A stretch of DNA of 64,000 bases from Chlamydiales bacterium STE3 (lineage in GTDB: Bacteria; Chlamydiota; Chlamydiia; Chlamydiales; Parachlamydiaceae): contig VKHO01000041.1 of the NCBI GenBank assembly GCA_011125455.1, positions 1-64,000 of the forward strand. Reading direction: 5' to 3'. Position 1 is the first letter of the stretch; each line of letters starts with the position of its first letter. The translations under genes were made by a program, and so were the position numbers. Of the stretch, positions 1-7,339 are shown piece after piece. The notes under the pieces were generated by a model. That model had not been told where the DNA came from. It did not search any database and saw nothing but the letters and a program-made list of their open reading frames with translations.

Positions 1-420
1 GTGCACCTTGACTTTCCATTCTCCTTCTCCATGGACCTTAAGTCCTGTAGAGTCGAAAATGATATGCCGAGTTTGCTTTCCTTTCGTCAATTGGCTGACT
101 CTTTTATGCAGCGACTTAGCTCGTCTGGAAATCTGTGAATAGCTCGGTACTGGAAGGATGAGACCCATTGCTGTAAAAAGTGACTGGACAAATCCTTGTA
201 AGCTCCTTAGTGAGCGTTTATATACTTCTCTAAGAATCAGCAGCACCAGGATAGCTTCATCAGAATAGGTTGCAGGTCGCCCCGCTCGACAGGTATGATA
301 GGAGGAAAACCAGTTTTTGATAGCTTTTTCATCCATCCAAATGGTTATGCTTCCTCTTTGAATGAGAGCTCTGTTATACTCAGACCAATTTCGAATACGA
401 TAAGTCAGTTCAGTTTGCAT
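1..420 (-). CDS. IS5-family DDE transposase, N-terminal 140 residues (runs off left edge)
   Basis: Translated from ATG at 420 on the minus strand, this open frame begins MQTELTYRIRNWSEYNRALI and continues without a stop to the window edge. The order of motifs matches IS903-type transposases: an N-terminal RNW.EYN..L..RGS.T.W.DE segment, GRP.TYSDEAI, a helical LR.LQGF..S.F..MGL segment, Y..ISRRAK, and the first catalytic Asp in FDSTGLKVHGEGEW. The second and third acidic residues lie outside the window. The part present has no frameshift, so the element could be intact; activity cannot be judged. It faces away from the neighbouring ruvC cluster. Confidence 0.85.
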   Translation of the reverse strand, partial: MQTELTYRIRNWSEYNRALIQRGSITIWMDEKAIKNWFSSYHTCRAGRPATYSDEAILVLLILREVYKRSLRSLQGFVQSLFTAMGLILPVPSYSQISRRAKSLHKRVSQLTKGKQTRHIIFDSTGLKVHGEGEWKVKVH

Positions 421-521
421 GGGTAGTCTCTGTGTTCTTTAGTCAGAAACAGACTACTCCATGCTTTTTTTATTTACCTGCTATTTTAAATTCGATGTGA
501 GGGCTATTGTGCAACAAGGCC
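1..521 (-). mobile_element. IS5-family (IS903-like) insertion sequence, one end
   Basis: The stretch holds the 5' part of a transposase gene on the minus strand and, outside it, a terminal-repeat-like end. Read on minus, the sequence around 521 starts GGCCTTGTTGCACAATAG, which resembles the IS903 terminal repeat in its first bases. The other end lies left of the window, so neither the full inverted repeat nor the target duplication can be tested. The outer boundary at about 521 is approximate to one or two bases. Confidence 0.75.
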
Positions 522-709
522 CCTCCAAATCCCCATTCTCGACTCGGTAGTTCGGTAGTATGGATTTATTTTAAATTTTTTGCTTATAATTCCTTTTACA
601 TGAACTATCCTATAAATTGTGTCGCATTCAGATAAATCTAAGAAAACTACAAAAAATGGCTTAAACGCAGTGTTTTGCTAACTGTTACACCACTTAAGGA
701 GGTGGCTCT
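522..709. other. Intergenic leader between IS end and the ruvC cluster
   Basis: No gene is visible. A TATAAT hexamer at 585-590 could be a -10 box, without a convincing -35 at the usual distance. The region ends in a strong Shine-Dalgarno, AAGGAGGTG at 695-703, serving the TTG start at 710. The insertion sequence ends just upstream, so part of the original promoter region may have been displaced. Confidence 0.5.
585..590 (+). promoter_or_regulatory. Candidate -10 box for the 710-2678 operon
   Basis: A perfect TATAAT preceded by a TG dinucleotide at 581-582, two bases upstream of the hexamer instead of one. No TTGACA-like -35 stands 16-18 bases upstream. A start here would give a leader of about 110 bases. 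Sequence match only. Confidence 0.3.
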
Positions 710-1579
710 TTGAACAAAAGTTTACTTGCCGAGTTAGAATCGACAAAAAGCCTCCTGCAAACAGTTCTTATAAATACGCAGGAAAAGGAAAAAGAACTAA
801 TTTCTTTAAAAGAACAACTTCTCCAATCAAAAGAAAATCTTCAAGAAAAGGAAATACAGGATCAAGAATCTAAAAAAGAGATCGATAATTATAAGCGAAA
901 GCAACGCCAATTTGAACGTGTGATACATTTTTTAAGAAAAAGGCTTGAAGAAGCCCATTTGGAGAATAAAGAGCTTTTCAGCGCATTTCAGCAAGTGCAA
1001 ATGCGCCATCAAGAGCTGGAACAAGTTCTTCAAACTAAGGAGAAGCAGAAACAAGAGCTAGAAGATGAGCTTATGGCAACACAGCAACACCTTGCCCAAA
1101 AAGTAAAAGAAGCTAGGTTGTTGATGGAGGAAAATGGCTTTTTAAAAGAAGAGATCCAAAAGTTGAAAGTAGCTATTACTGCAGCTTACTCAAAAAGCAT
1201 TGACAATCAAAACAGCTTCGAAATAGAGTGGAACCACCAAAAAAGACCTCAGGAACAATACTCAGATAGCTTAGCCTCTTTTGAAAGTCCATCTTTCCGA
1301 TGGAAAGAAAAGTGCCTTTATATGCAAAAGAAATGGCAAAAGGCTGAGGCAAAAGTTAGTGAATACAAACAATTTGAAGAAACACCTCAGAAAATGTATA
1401 CCATCTCTAAGCATCTATCTAATCTTTTAGAAATGTCGCTCGCCTTGCATTCTACCCCATGTCAAAGTCGTTCTTTAAAACACTTAATAGTTAAGATAGA
1501 TAAACCTTTGCAAATCAATCAACTCATTTTCTTCGGCCTTGTAAACACTTCGACCAAAGTTAAGACGTTTATTAAATGA
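710..1579 (+). CDS. Coiled-coil protein upstream of ruvC, function unknown
   Basis: A 289-residue protein starting at TTG 710, chosen because AAGGAGGTG (695-703) sits six bases upstream and no ATG competes. Residues about 1-160 are almost entirely charged heptad-like sequence (Lys, Glu, Gln, Leu), so a long coiled coil is expected; residues 160-289 are less regular and contain no motif I recognise. There is no signal peptide and no membrane segment. The stop overlaps the ruvC start (ATGA), which implies translational coupling. Chlamydia trachomatis also has an unassigned gene (CT503, from memory) next to ruvC, so this may be its counterpart; that is positional inference only. The unusual TTG start with a near-perfect SD is a secure call. 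Confidence 0.8.
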   Translation: MNKSLLAELESTKSLLQTVLINTQEKEKELISLKEQLLQSKENLQEKEIQDQESKKEIDNYKRKQRQFERVIHFLRKRLEEAHLENKELFSAFQQVQMRHQELEQVLQTKEKQKQELEDELMATQQHLAQKVKEARLLMEENGFLKEEIQKLKVAITAAYSKSIDNQNSFEIEWNHQKRPQEQYSDSLASFESPSFRWKEKCLYMQKKWQKAEAKVSEYKQFEETPQKMYTISKHLSNLLEMSLALHSTPCQSRSLKHLIVKIDKPLQINQLIFFGLVNTSTKVKTFIK

Positions 1580-2079
1580 AAGAATGCACCATCTTAGCAG
1601 TCGACCCAGGTACGCTTATAACCGGATTTGGCATTGTTCAATTTCTCAATAATCAACTATTCCCTCTTGACTATGGCTGTGTACGGCCTCCTGCAAAATT
1701 TAAAATTTCTGAGCGTTACCTGATTATTTTCGATGCGTTAAATGCACTTATTGATAAATTCAAACCTAATGTCGTCGTTGTCGAAACTCAGTATGTGAAA
1801 GAAAATGTGCAGAGCGCACTGAAATTAGGCATGGCTAAAGGAACGGTTATTCTGGCTGCAAGAAAAAATGGACTTTGTATATTTGGCTATAGCCCAAGTA
1901 AAGCAAAGCTAGCTGTTACAGGAACAGGAAAAGCATCGAAACACCAAGTTCAAGAAATGGTTAAAAAGCTGTTAAATTTAAAAAACACACTTCCCGAGGA
2001 CGCTGCCGATGCTCTTGCCTTAGCTATTTGCCACTTTCATTATTTACAAACGTCTCGAACAAGCGAATACGAAATTTAG
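1576..2079 (+). CDS. ruvC: Holliday junction resolvase RuvC
   Basis: RuvC is the dimeric endonuclease that cuts four-way DNA junctions together with RuvAB. The 167-residue product has the usual family length. Acidic catalytic residues expected for the RNase H-like fold are visible: Asp10 in AVDPGT, Glu70 in VVVETQYV, and Asp142/Asp145 in PEDAADALALA. The start ATG overlaps the upstream stop by four bases (ATGA). ruvA follows within ten bases, so the three genes from 710 form one transcription unit. ruvB is not in the window. Nothing appears truncated. Confidence 0.96.
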   Translation: MKECTILAVDPGTLITGFGIVQFLNNQLFPLDYGCVRPPAKFKISERYLIIFDALNALIDKFKPNVVVVETQYVKENVQSALKLGMAKGTVILAARKNGLCIFGYSPSKAKLAVTGTGKASKHQVQEMVKKLLNLKNTLPEDAADALALAICHFHYLQTSRTSEYEI

Positions 2080-2087
2080 GGAAACGA

Positions 2088-2678
2088 ATGTACAGTTTTT
2101 TTCGTGGAATTCTTATAGAAGCCTCACCATCTTTTGCAGTCCTTGATGTTCATGGGGTAGGATATAAATTGCTTATTCCTACAAGCTTATTTCCCAAATT
2201 GCCTCCGCTTAGTGCAGAGTGTCTTCTTCATGTCTCCTATATAGTGCGCGAGCTTTCCGCTACACTTTATGGGTTTTTAGAACCTGAGGAGAGAAATATC
2301 TTTGAGATTCTTCAAAATGTTACGGGCGTTGGCCCAAAGATGGCTTTAAATTTAATCGGCCATCTTGACCCATCCCACTTACATCGTGCGATTCATCAGA
2401 ACAATTTAGAGGTTCTTTGCAAAGTTCCAGGGGTGGGGAAAAAAACAGCCGAGCGTTTAATTGTAGAATTACGGGACAAATTAAGTTATATCCCTAACGA
2501 ATTAAAATTAACTATCGAACCCAACCAAGCATCAGTACAAAACGATGCTATTAATGCATTAGTCAATTTAGGCTATCACTTGTCGATCGCTCAAAAAGCG
2601 ATTAAGAAATCGCTCACAGAGTTACCAGATAACTGCGATCTTTCACTTCTCATCACCCACTCATTGAAAAATGTGTAG
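2088..2678 (+). CDS. ruvA: Holliday junction branch-migration protein RuvA
   Basis: RuvA is the tetrameric junction-binding subunit that recruits the RuvB motor. The 196-residue product begins MYSFFRGILIEA, the standard N-terminal OB-fold. Two helix-hairpin-helix motifs follow at residues about 70-90 (VTGVGPKMALNLIG) and 105-125 (VPGVGKKTAERLIV), then a C-terminal domain III that would contact RuvB. The frame is open upstream to 2028, but ATG 2088 gives the family N-terminus and lies nine bases after the ruvC stop, so it is preferred. The gene ends four bases from the convergent nth gene, with no room for a separate terminator. Confidence 0.96.
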   Translation: MYSFFRGILIEASPSFAVLDVHGVGYKLLIPTSLFPKLPPLSAECLLHVSYIVRELSATLYGFLEPEERNIFEILQNVTGVGPKMALNLIGHLDPSHLHRAIHQNNLEVLCKVPGVGKKTAERLIVELRDKLSYIPNELKLTIEPNQASVQNDAINALVNLGYHLSIAQKAIKKSLTELPDNCDLSLLITHSLKNV

Positions 2679-2682
2679 ATCT

Positions 2683-3300
2683 TTAAGAAACAACCTTGCA
2701 AATAGGGCAGGATTCGATACTATGTTGTCTTGCTCTACAGTATTCTCTACCGAAAAAAATCATTTGTAAGTGCAGTCTATTCCAGTCTTTCTTATTGAAG
2801 AGTTCTTTAAGATCGATCTCAGTTTGTTTTACATTTTTCCCACTACTAAGCCCCCACCTTTTAGCTAAGCGATGGATATGTGTATCTACAGGAAATGCCG
2901 CTTTTTTAAAAGCTTGGGACATGACAACGGAAGCGGTTTTATGTCCCACACCAGGCAAGCTTTCCAATGCTTCATAGGTATTGGGTACTTTACCGCCATA
3001 CTTTTCAATAAGAATCTGCGATAATCGAAAAATGGCTTTTGCCTTTTGTTGAGACAAACCGCACGTTCTAATCATGCCTTGAATGTCCTCAACAGACAAG
3101 CCGACCATTTTTTCAGGGGAATCTGCTTTGGCAAAGAGAGAGGGCGTTACTAAATTAACGCGAACATCCGTACATTGCGCTGAAAGCAGTACAGCAATTA
3201 AAAGAGTGTAGGGACTGGTGTGATTAAGCGGAATTCCTGGCTCAGGGTAGAGTTCATTAAGGACTTCATTAATCAAGCGCGCCTTATTCCGCTTATCCAT
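2683..3300 (-). CDS. nth: Endonuclease III (DNA glycosylase/AP lyase)
   Basis: Base-excision repair enzyme that removes oxidised pyrimidines. The 205-residue protein has the HhH-GPD fold: LPGVGHKTASVV carries the catalytic Lys, and FPVDTHIHRL the catalytic Asp. The C-terminal iron-sulfur region differs from the canonical C-X6-C-X2-C-X5-C: only Cys188, Cys198 and Cys201 are present (C-X9-C-X2-C) and the protein ends four residues later, so a fourth Cys ligand is missing. The ATG directly follows the mnmE stop (TAA-ATG), so the two are co-transcribed and coupled. The nth/mnmE pairing is the same as in Chlamydia trachomatis. Confidence 0.93.
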   Translation of the reverse strand: MDKRNKARLINEVLNELYPEPGIPLNHTSPYTLLIAVLLSAQCTDVRVNLVTPSLFAKADSPEKMVGLSVEDIQGMIRTCGLSQQKAKAIFRLSQILIEKYGGKVPNTYEALESLPGVGHKTASVVMSQAFKKAAFPVDTHIHRLAKRWGLSSGKNVKQTEIDLKELFNKKDWNRLHLQMIFFGREYCRARQHSIESCPICKVVS

Positions 3301-4674
3301 TTATTTTCCAATACAAAAACGTGAAAAAATCTCTGATAAGATGTCTTCACCGATATTAGAACCAATAATTTTACCAAGCTCTCCTAGCGCATTTCTAATG
3401 TCTAAAGTAAGAAATTCAGGCGATACATCGGTTTGCAAGCCCTGAATTACCAATTCAAGGCTTCCAATGGCTTGCTTTAAAGCTTCTTTGTGGCGTGCAT
3501 TCGTTAAGACAACTTCCTCCCTACTAGGTGGGCCTTTTTGCCAGATAATAGAATCAATTGTTGCCTTTAAATCTTCTAAACCCAATTTATCTCTGGCAGA
3601 AATTTTAACAGTATAGGGAAAATCAAGCTCTGTAGCAGGTGGCATCACGTCAATTTTATTCCAAATAGCGATTGTTTTCTCCCTTGGCAGCTCTTTAAGG
3701 AGCTGATTTTCCTCTTGACCAATGCCCCTACTCGCGTCCAAAACAAATAAAATAAGCTCAGCATTGAGCATAGCTTGCTTGGAGCGTCGAATCCCCTCCT
3801 GTTCGATAAACTCTTCGGTTTCTCTAATTCCGGCCGTATCTAGCAGCCGGAAATTTAGGCCATTTAAGTAAAGATGGTCTTCCAAGACATCCCGCGTCGT
3901 TCCTGGAACATGGGAAACAATGGCTCGTTCTTTTTCTAAAAGAGCGTTCATTAAAGAGGACTTTCCCACATTTGGGCTTCCCACCAGGCAAAGTGAAATA
4001 CCTTCGCGTATTATTTTTCCATCATGGAAAGTTTTTAAAAGCTTTTTCATTTCTGAAGCTGTTGTTTTCAGCTGCATGGACAACTCATCCATCGTGGAAA
4101 ACTCTAACCCTTCTTCGGGGAAGTCTACCCAAGCTTCTAAAATTGCAGCCAAGGTGGTGAGCTTTTTTTGGAAATGATGAATTTTATCGGATAGAGCGCC
4201 TTTTAACTGATTTTCAGCGGCATCTAGAGCCCTCTCATTTTTTGCCGCAATTAACTCTTGGACAGCTTCAGCCTGAGCTAAGTCAATTCTACCATTAATG
4301 TAGGCTTTAAAGGTAAATTCTCCTGGAAGAGCGTGGCGTGCGCCGGCTAAAAGGACCGTCTCTAAGACACGTCGTGTGATTAAGCTCCCGCCATGGCAAA
4401 AAATTTCGACGGTATCTTCTCCTGTATAAGAGCGCCTGCCCAAAAAGGGCATGAGAAGAACGTCATCGATCACTTCCCCCAAATGATTGAGAACTTTGCC
4501 ATAGTGCGCAGTGTGTGTCTTGTATCGGTGAACTGGCCCTGAAAAAACTTTGGCAGCCACTTGCAGCGCCATTTTTCCTGAGATACGGATAATGGCCACC
4601 CCTCCTTCGCCGGGAGGCGTTGCAATCGCTGCGATTGTTTCTTCTGGCTGATAAGGTTGATGAATAAATTCCAT
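3301..4674 (-). CDS. mnmE: tRNA modification GTPase MnmE
   Basis: MnmE with MnmG installs the carboxymethylaminomethyl group on U34 of certain tRNAs. The 457-residue product shows the N-terminal formyl-folate-binding domain (ATPPGEGGVAIIRISG, about 18-33), the helical domain, and the inserted G domain: G1 GSPNVGKSS, G3 DTAGIRETEE, G4 NKID. It ends in the invariant C-terminal motif F.CIGK, whose Cys is the usual functional residue. ATG 4674 is the only credible start because the conserved N-terminus begins shortly after it. No Shine-Dalgarno precedes it; a TATAAT lies only nine bases upstream, which suggests a very short leader. Confidence 0.96.
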   Translation of the reverse strand: MEFIHQPYQPEETIAAIATPPGEGGVAIIRISGKMALQVAAKVFSGPVHRYKTHTAHYGKVLNHLGEVIDDVLLMPFLGRRSYTGEDTVEIFCHGGSLITRRVLETVLLAGARHALPGEFTFKAYINGRIDLAQAEAVQELIAAKNERALDAAENQLKGALSDKIHHFQKKLTTLAAILEAWVDFPEEGLEFSTMDELSMQLKTTASEMKKLLKTFHDGKIIREGISLCLVGSPNVGKSSLMNALLEKERAIVSHVPGTTRDVLEDHLYLNGLNFRLLDTAGIRETEEFIEQEGIRRSKQAMLNAELILFVLDASRGIGQEENQLLKELPREKTIAIWNKIDVMPPATELDFPYTVKISARDKLGLEDLKATIDSIIWQKGPPSREEVVLTNARHKEALKQAIGSLELVIQGLQTDVSPEFLTLDIRNALGELGKIIGSNIGEDILSEIFSRFCIGK

Positions 4675-4683
4675 GGTGGGACC

Positions 4684-4689
4684 ATTATA
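4684..4689 (-). promoter_or_regulatory. Candidate -10 box immediately before mnmE
   Basis: On the minus strand TATAAT is followed by nine bases and then the mnmE ATG. A transcript starting about seven bases after the box would leave only about three untranslated bases. The matching -35 region is not recognisable. The plus-strand gene at 4770 has the same arrangement. Confidence 0.4.
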
Positions 4690-4732
4690 ATTATTACTAT
4701 TTTTTATTTTCTATAGGGAAATAGAATTACAC

Positions 4733-4760
4733 TTGAATGCTTCCTCAGATAATCCTATAA
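4733..4760 (+). promoter_or_regulatory. Sigma-66/70-type promoter for the gene at 4770
   Basis: TTGAAT at 4733-4738 and TATAAT at 4755-4760 are separated by 16 bases, a near-consensus housekeeping promoter. The ATG at 4770 is only nine bases beyond the -10 box, so the transcript would start almost at the start codon. No Shine-Dalgarno exists in the interval, which supports leaderless or near-leaderless translation. Confidence 0.6.
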
Positions 4761-4769
4761 TTTTTGCCT

Positions 4770-6158
4770 ATGAACATCAAAAAATTGTGGACCATTACCC
4801 TTTTTTGCCTACTTTTTTTAGGCTTCGGATGGGCATTTAGAGATAAGTATGTTTCTTCTGGACAAATTCACGAATGCGATAATGTCTTTTCTTCCCCTGT
4901 TTACAATTCTTTTAAAAATCAGATGCTCGCTTTTATCGTTAATGATAAATGTCAGTACCCTTTATTTTATGAGAAAAATTCCTCTTCTTTATTGCTAAAC
5001 GCGCTATTTAACTCCGCTTTAAAACCACGTGAGTATCATGAAAACTGGGTTGAAGCCTTACGAAGAGAGCTTCGATTTATTTCGCCTACAACTCCTTCTG
5101 AGACAGTTCAGTTCTACAGAAGATTTTGTCAATGGTTAATGACCTGCCCTGAACTTACTCCAAGTATCCAGGAATTTTTATATCAAAAGTACATTTTCCC
5201 TACCTCCCAATACGACACCCTTGAGCTTATCTCCCATTACCACCAAAAAATTTCGAGTGATTCTTCTCTTTTTAATCCCTATAAACACCCCCGGCTAGAT
5301 GATGGATTTCTTTTTGGCAATCTTTATGCAAACCTGTTTAAGCTGGGAAATAGCCAAAAGACCCAGGTCATCCGCATTCCTAATTGTGCAAAAGATGTTT
5401 CTTTGTTGAGCTCTTTCCTTATCCCCCCCGAGCAAGGCGTTCATGAAGAGTTTTCCAACTACATCACTCATTTAGGTGACCAAAAACATCTCTATGTAAA
5501 TTTAATGAAGAGGCGGGGCAAGGAACTTAAGAAAAGTCGTCTTCTTGAAAATTTTGAAGCCTCTCAAAAAGCTCTTCTTCTGGTGACTCTCGATAAAGAT
5601 TCTTCTTTCTATTGGCAATCCTTCGATGACTCTAAAAGTAGCGAAGCTCAAGTGTTTAAAGAAACATTTATCCACCACATGTTTAAAGAAAAAGGTGATT
5701 TTTATTGGTCTAAAAAATTGAATCGAGAGGAATGGCAAAAAGAGTGCCGAGAGCTAGTCAACAACATTCATGCTCAATTTTTTGCTAATCGCCCCTTTCT
5801 TCAAAATCAGGAACGCAAAGATTTCATTGAGTTAAGCTATTTAGCAATCATTGAAGCTCTGGTTTTTAAATTTCAACCATCCTGTTTAAATCTATCCTGT
5901 AAACAAAGCATGGATAGGGGCCCTTCCTTGACTACTTTACTCTATGTAGAACATTGTTTGAAGCGAGGGGACTCTCTTGAAGAATGCCATGGAGAAATCT
6001 TAACAATGCTTTTCGCTCCACCCATATTAATCCATAACCGTCATAGCCATGATTCTCGCATCGACCGCTTTTTATCAGCTCTTAGAACACTCCAGAACCA
6101 CTATAAAAAAAGGGCATTTACATTACCGATTGATTCTTCGTTGCCACATAAAATCTAG
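4770..6158 (+). CDS. Exported or membrane-anchored protein of unknown function
   Basis: A 462-residue protein beginning MNIKKLWTITLFCLLFLGF, a short positively charged start followed by a hydrophobic segment (about 6-24), so Sec export with or without retention as an anchor is likely. The rest is rich in Phe, Tyr, Leu and Lys, with several Cys (CDNVF, CPEL, CQW, CLNLSC) that might pair in the periplasm. I recognise no domain. ATG 4770 is preferred to TTG 4764 (two codons earlier). It sits between mnmE and psd, near the position of the hypothetical CT700 of Chlamydia trachomatis, but I cannot confirm homology. The following gene begins 66 bases downstream with its own strong SD. Confidence 0.75.
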   Translation: MNIKKLWTITLFCLLFLGFGWAFRDKYVSSGQIHECDNVFSSPVYNSFKNQMLAFIVNDKCQYPLFYEKNSSSLLLNALFNSALKPREYHENWVEALRRELRFISPTTPSETVQFYRRFCQWLMTCPELTPSIQEFLYQKYIFPTSQYDTLELISHYHQKISSDSSLFNPYKHPRLDDGFLFGNLYANLFKLGNSQKTQVIRIPNCAKDVSLLSSFLIPPEQGVHEEFSNYITHLGDQKHLYVNLMKRRGKELKKSRLLENFEASQKALLLVTLDKDSSFYWQSFDDSKSSEAQVFKETFIHHMFKEKGDFYWSKKLNREEWQKECRELVNNIHAQFFANRPFLQNQERKDFIELSYLAIIEALVFKFQPSCLNLSCKQSMDRGPSLTTLLYVEHCLKRGDSLEECHGEILTMLFAPPILIHNRHSHDSRIDRFLSALRTLQNHYKKRAFTLPIDSSLPHKI

Positions 6159-6223
6159 AAAAAGCTCTTTTGAAGATATTCAAAAATTCTTTGCCTATTT
6201 ATTATCATTCTAGGAGGTGCCCT

Positions 6224-6712
6224 ATGCTCAAAATTTTTAAAGGCCTTAGCCTAATTACCATTATTTGCTGTTCGTTAGGCGATTTGTCTGCTCAAACTTT
6301 GGCCGATCGGCCATCAACAGAAAATCGACGCTTCCCACCTTTGGGACATGAGGAAGAAGAACAATTTAATCGCGCTATGCAAAATGCTATTGACCAAGCT
6401 GAAAAAACGTTGAAAGTGGCCCAGTATAATGCTACGCGCCATGATATAGCACCAACCTGGAATACAAAACTCGCGTATCAGCAAGCGATCACAATGTATG
6501 AAGTAAAAAAAACATTAATGAACAATTTTAAAGGAACAGAGTCTTTACGTAGCTCTGCAGTAAGATCAAAATTGCTTAACCTATTGCATAGTACTGATAT
6601 TTCAACAGCTGAATTAGCTGATTTGCAAAGCTTAGTCTTAAATGAAAAAGAGCGTATTCGTGAAGAGGACCAAGCACAAGTTCAGCCACAAGCACCAACT
6701 TTTCCTCAATAG
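6224..6712 (+). CDS. Small secreted protein of unknown function
   Basis: A 162-residue protein. AGGAGG at 6212-6217 stands six bases before ATG 6224, so this start is chosen over an in-frame one at 6170. The N-terminus MLKIFKGLSLITIICCSLG with ALA-like cleavage near residues 22-25 (DLSAQT) is a typical signal peptide. The mature part is hydrophilic, with an acidic stretch (HEEEEQF) and alternating Ala/Gln/Lys helices, and a Gln/Pro-rich end (QVQPQAPTFPQ). No domain recognised. A perfect terminator hairpin follows directly, so it closes the 4770-6712 unit. Confidence 0.75.
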   Translation: MLKIFKGLSLITIICCSLGDLSAQTLADRPSTENRRFPPLGHEEEEQFNRAMQNAIDQAEKTLKVAQYNATRHDIAPTWNTKLAYQQAITMYEVKKTLMNNFKGTESLRSSAVRSKLLNLLHSTDISTAELADLQSLVLNEKERIREEDQAQVQPQAPTFPQ

Positions 6713-6716
6713 ATTA

Positions 6717-6748
6717 AGGTGCTATTCTTTTACAAAAGAATAGCACCT
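6717..6748 (+). terminator. Intrinsic terminator-like hairpin after the secreted-protein gene
   Basis: AGGTGCTATTCTTTT (6717-6731) and its exact reverse complement (6734-6748) form a 15-base-pair perfect stem with almost no loop; in practice the tip bases open to make a loop of about four. Downstream is ATCTTT, only a weak U-tract. It begins three bases after the stop codon of the 6224 gene. Confidence 0.75.
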
Positions 6749-7322
6749 ATCTTTAGCTGCACCATTTAGAATGCAAGGGAGTGACTTCCAATATAAAACC
6801 ATAGAATTGATGCCATCAAAGCAAAAGATCCCTTCTATTCCATATGCCTGGGAACATTTTTTATTGCCTTTTCAATAAGTTCAAATCAAGAATGGAGTTA
6901 AATATAGCTGTGCCTATTACAAAAACTTTTAAGAAGAATTCGCTTCACTAAAAATTTGCATGCTAAAAGCGTTCTATAAAATCAAATTAAGCAGATAAGC
7001 AAAAAAAATTCTTTCTAGTGACCCCCATGGGAACACCCCTTAGTTGTTCGCTTAGGAATGCAGTAAGTATTAAGTCATTGCTTGCGCTGAGCGCGACTTT
7101 TACTGTTCGCGCAACATTAAATGGAGTAGAAGTGGCTGGTAGCCGAGTTTCGACGCAGTCGAACATTAGGGGCCTTAGGGAGGGATATGAGAACTATTAA
7201 TAAAGTATTTTTATTAAATGCAGCCGCAAATCAAAGCCTTATTATTCAATTTACATCCCACGATACAGGGGTGCAACTTTTGCCATTGGGCTCAAGGATC
7301 TCTACAAGTGCAGCAATTGTCA
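6749..7322. other. Gene-poor stretch with small overlapping ORFs
   Basis: Between the terminator and psd there is no recognisable gene. From about 7018 the composition becomes more GC-rich (for example GCGCTGAGCGCGACTTTTACTG) than the AT-rich flanks. Three small frames occupy this part: 7018-7200 on plus (60 residues, GTG start), a minus-strand frame of 59 residues antisense to it, and 7187-7339 on plus (50 residues). None resembles a known family and I cannot say which, if any, is translated. Confidence 0.4.
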
Positions 7323-7339
7323 TTACAAGGATTCTATAG
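7187..7339 (+). CDS. Possible small protein, 50 residues
   Basis: ATG 7187 opens a 50-codon frame beginning MRTINKVFLLNAAANQS and ending in an Ile/Val-rich segment (AAIVITRIL). A purine-rich AGGGAGGG lies just before the ATG, but only two bases away, too close for an ideal SD. The end overlaps the 3' end of psd by 17 bases on the opposite strand. The alternation of polar and hydrophobic residues looks protein-like, but there is no independent evidence of expression; it may be a remnant. Confidence 0.3.
   Translation: MRTINKVFLLNAAANQSLIIQFTSHDTGVQLLPLGSRISTSAAIVITRIL

Noticed and set aside
2696-2977. 93-residue plus-strand frame antisense to nth
   Set aside because: It lies wholly inside the convincing nth gene on the other strand and resembles no family.
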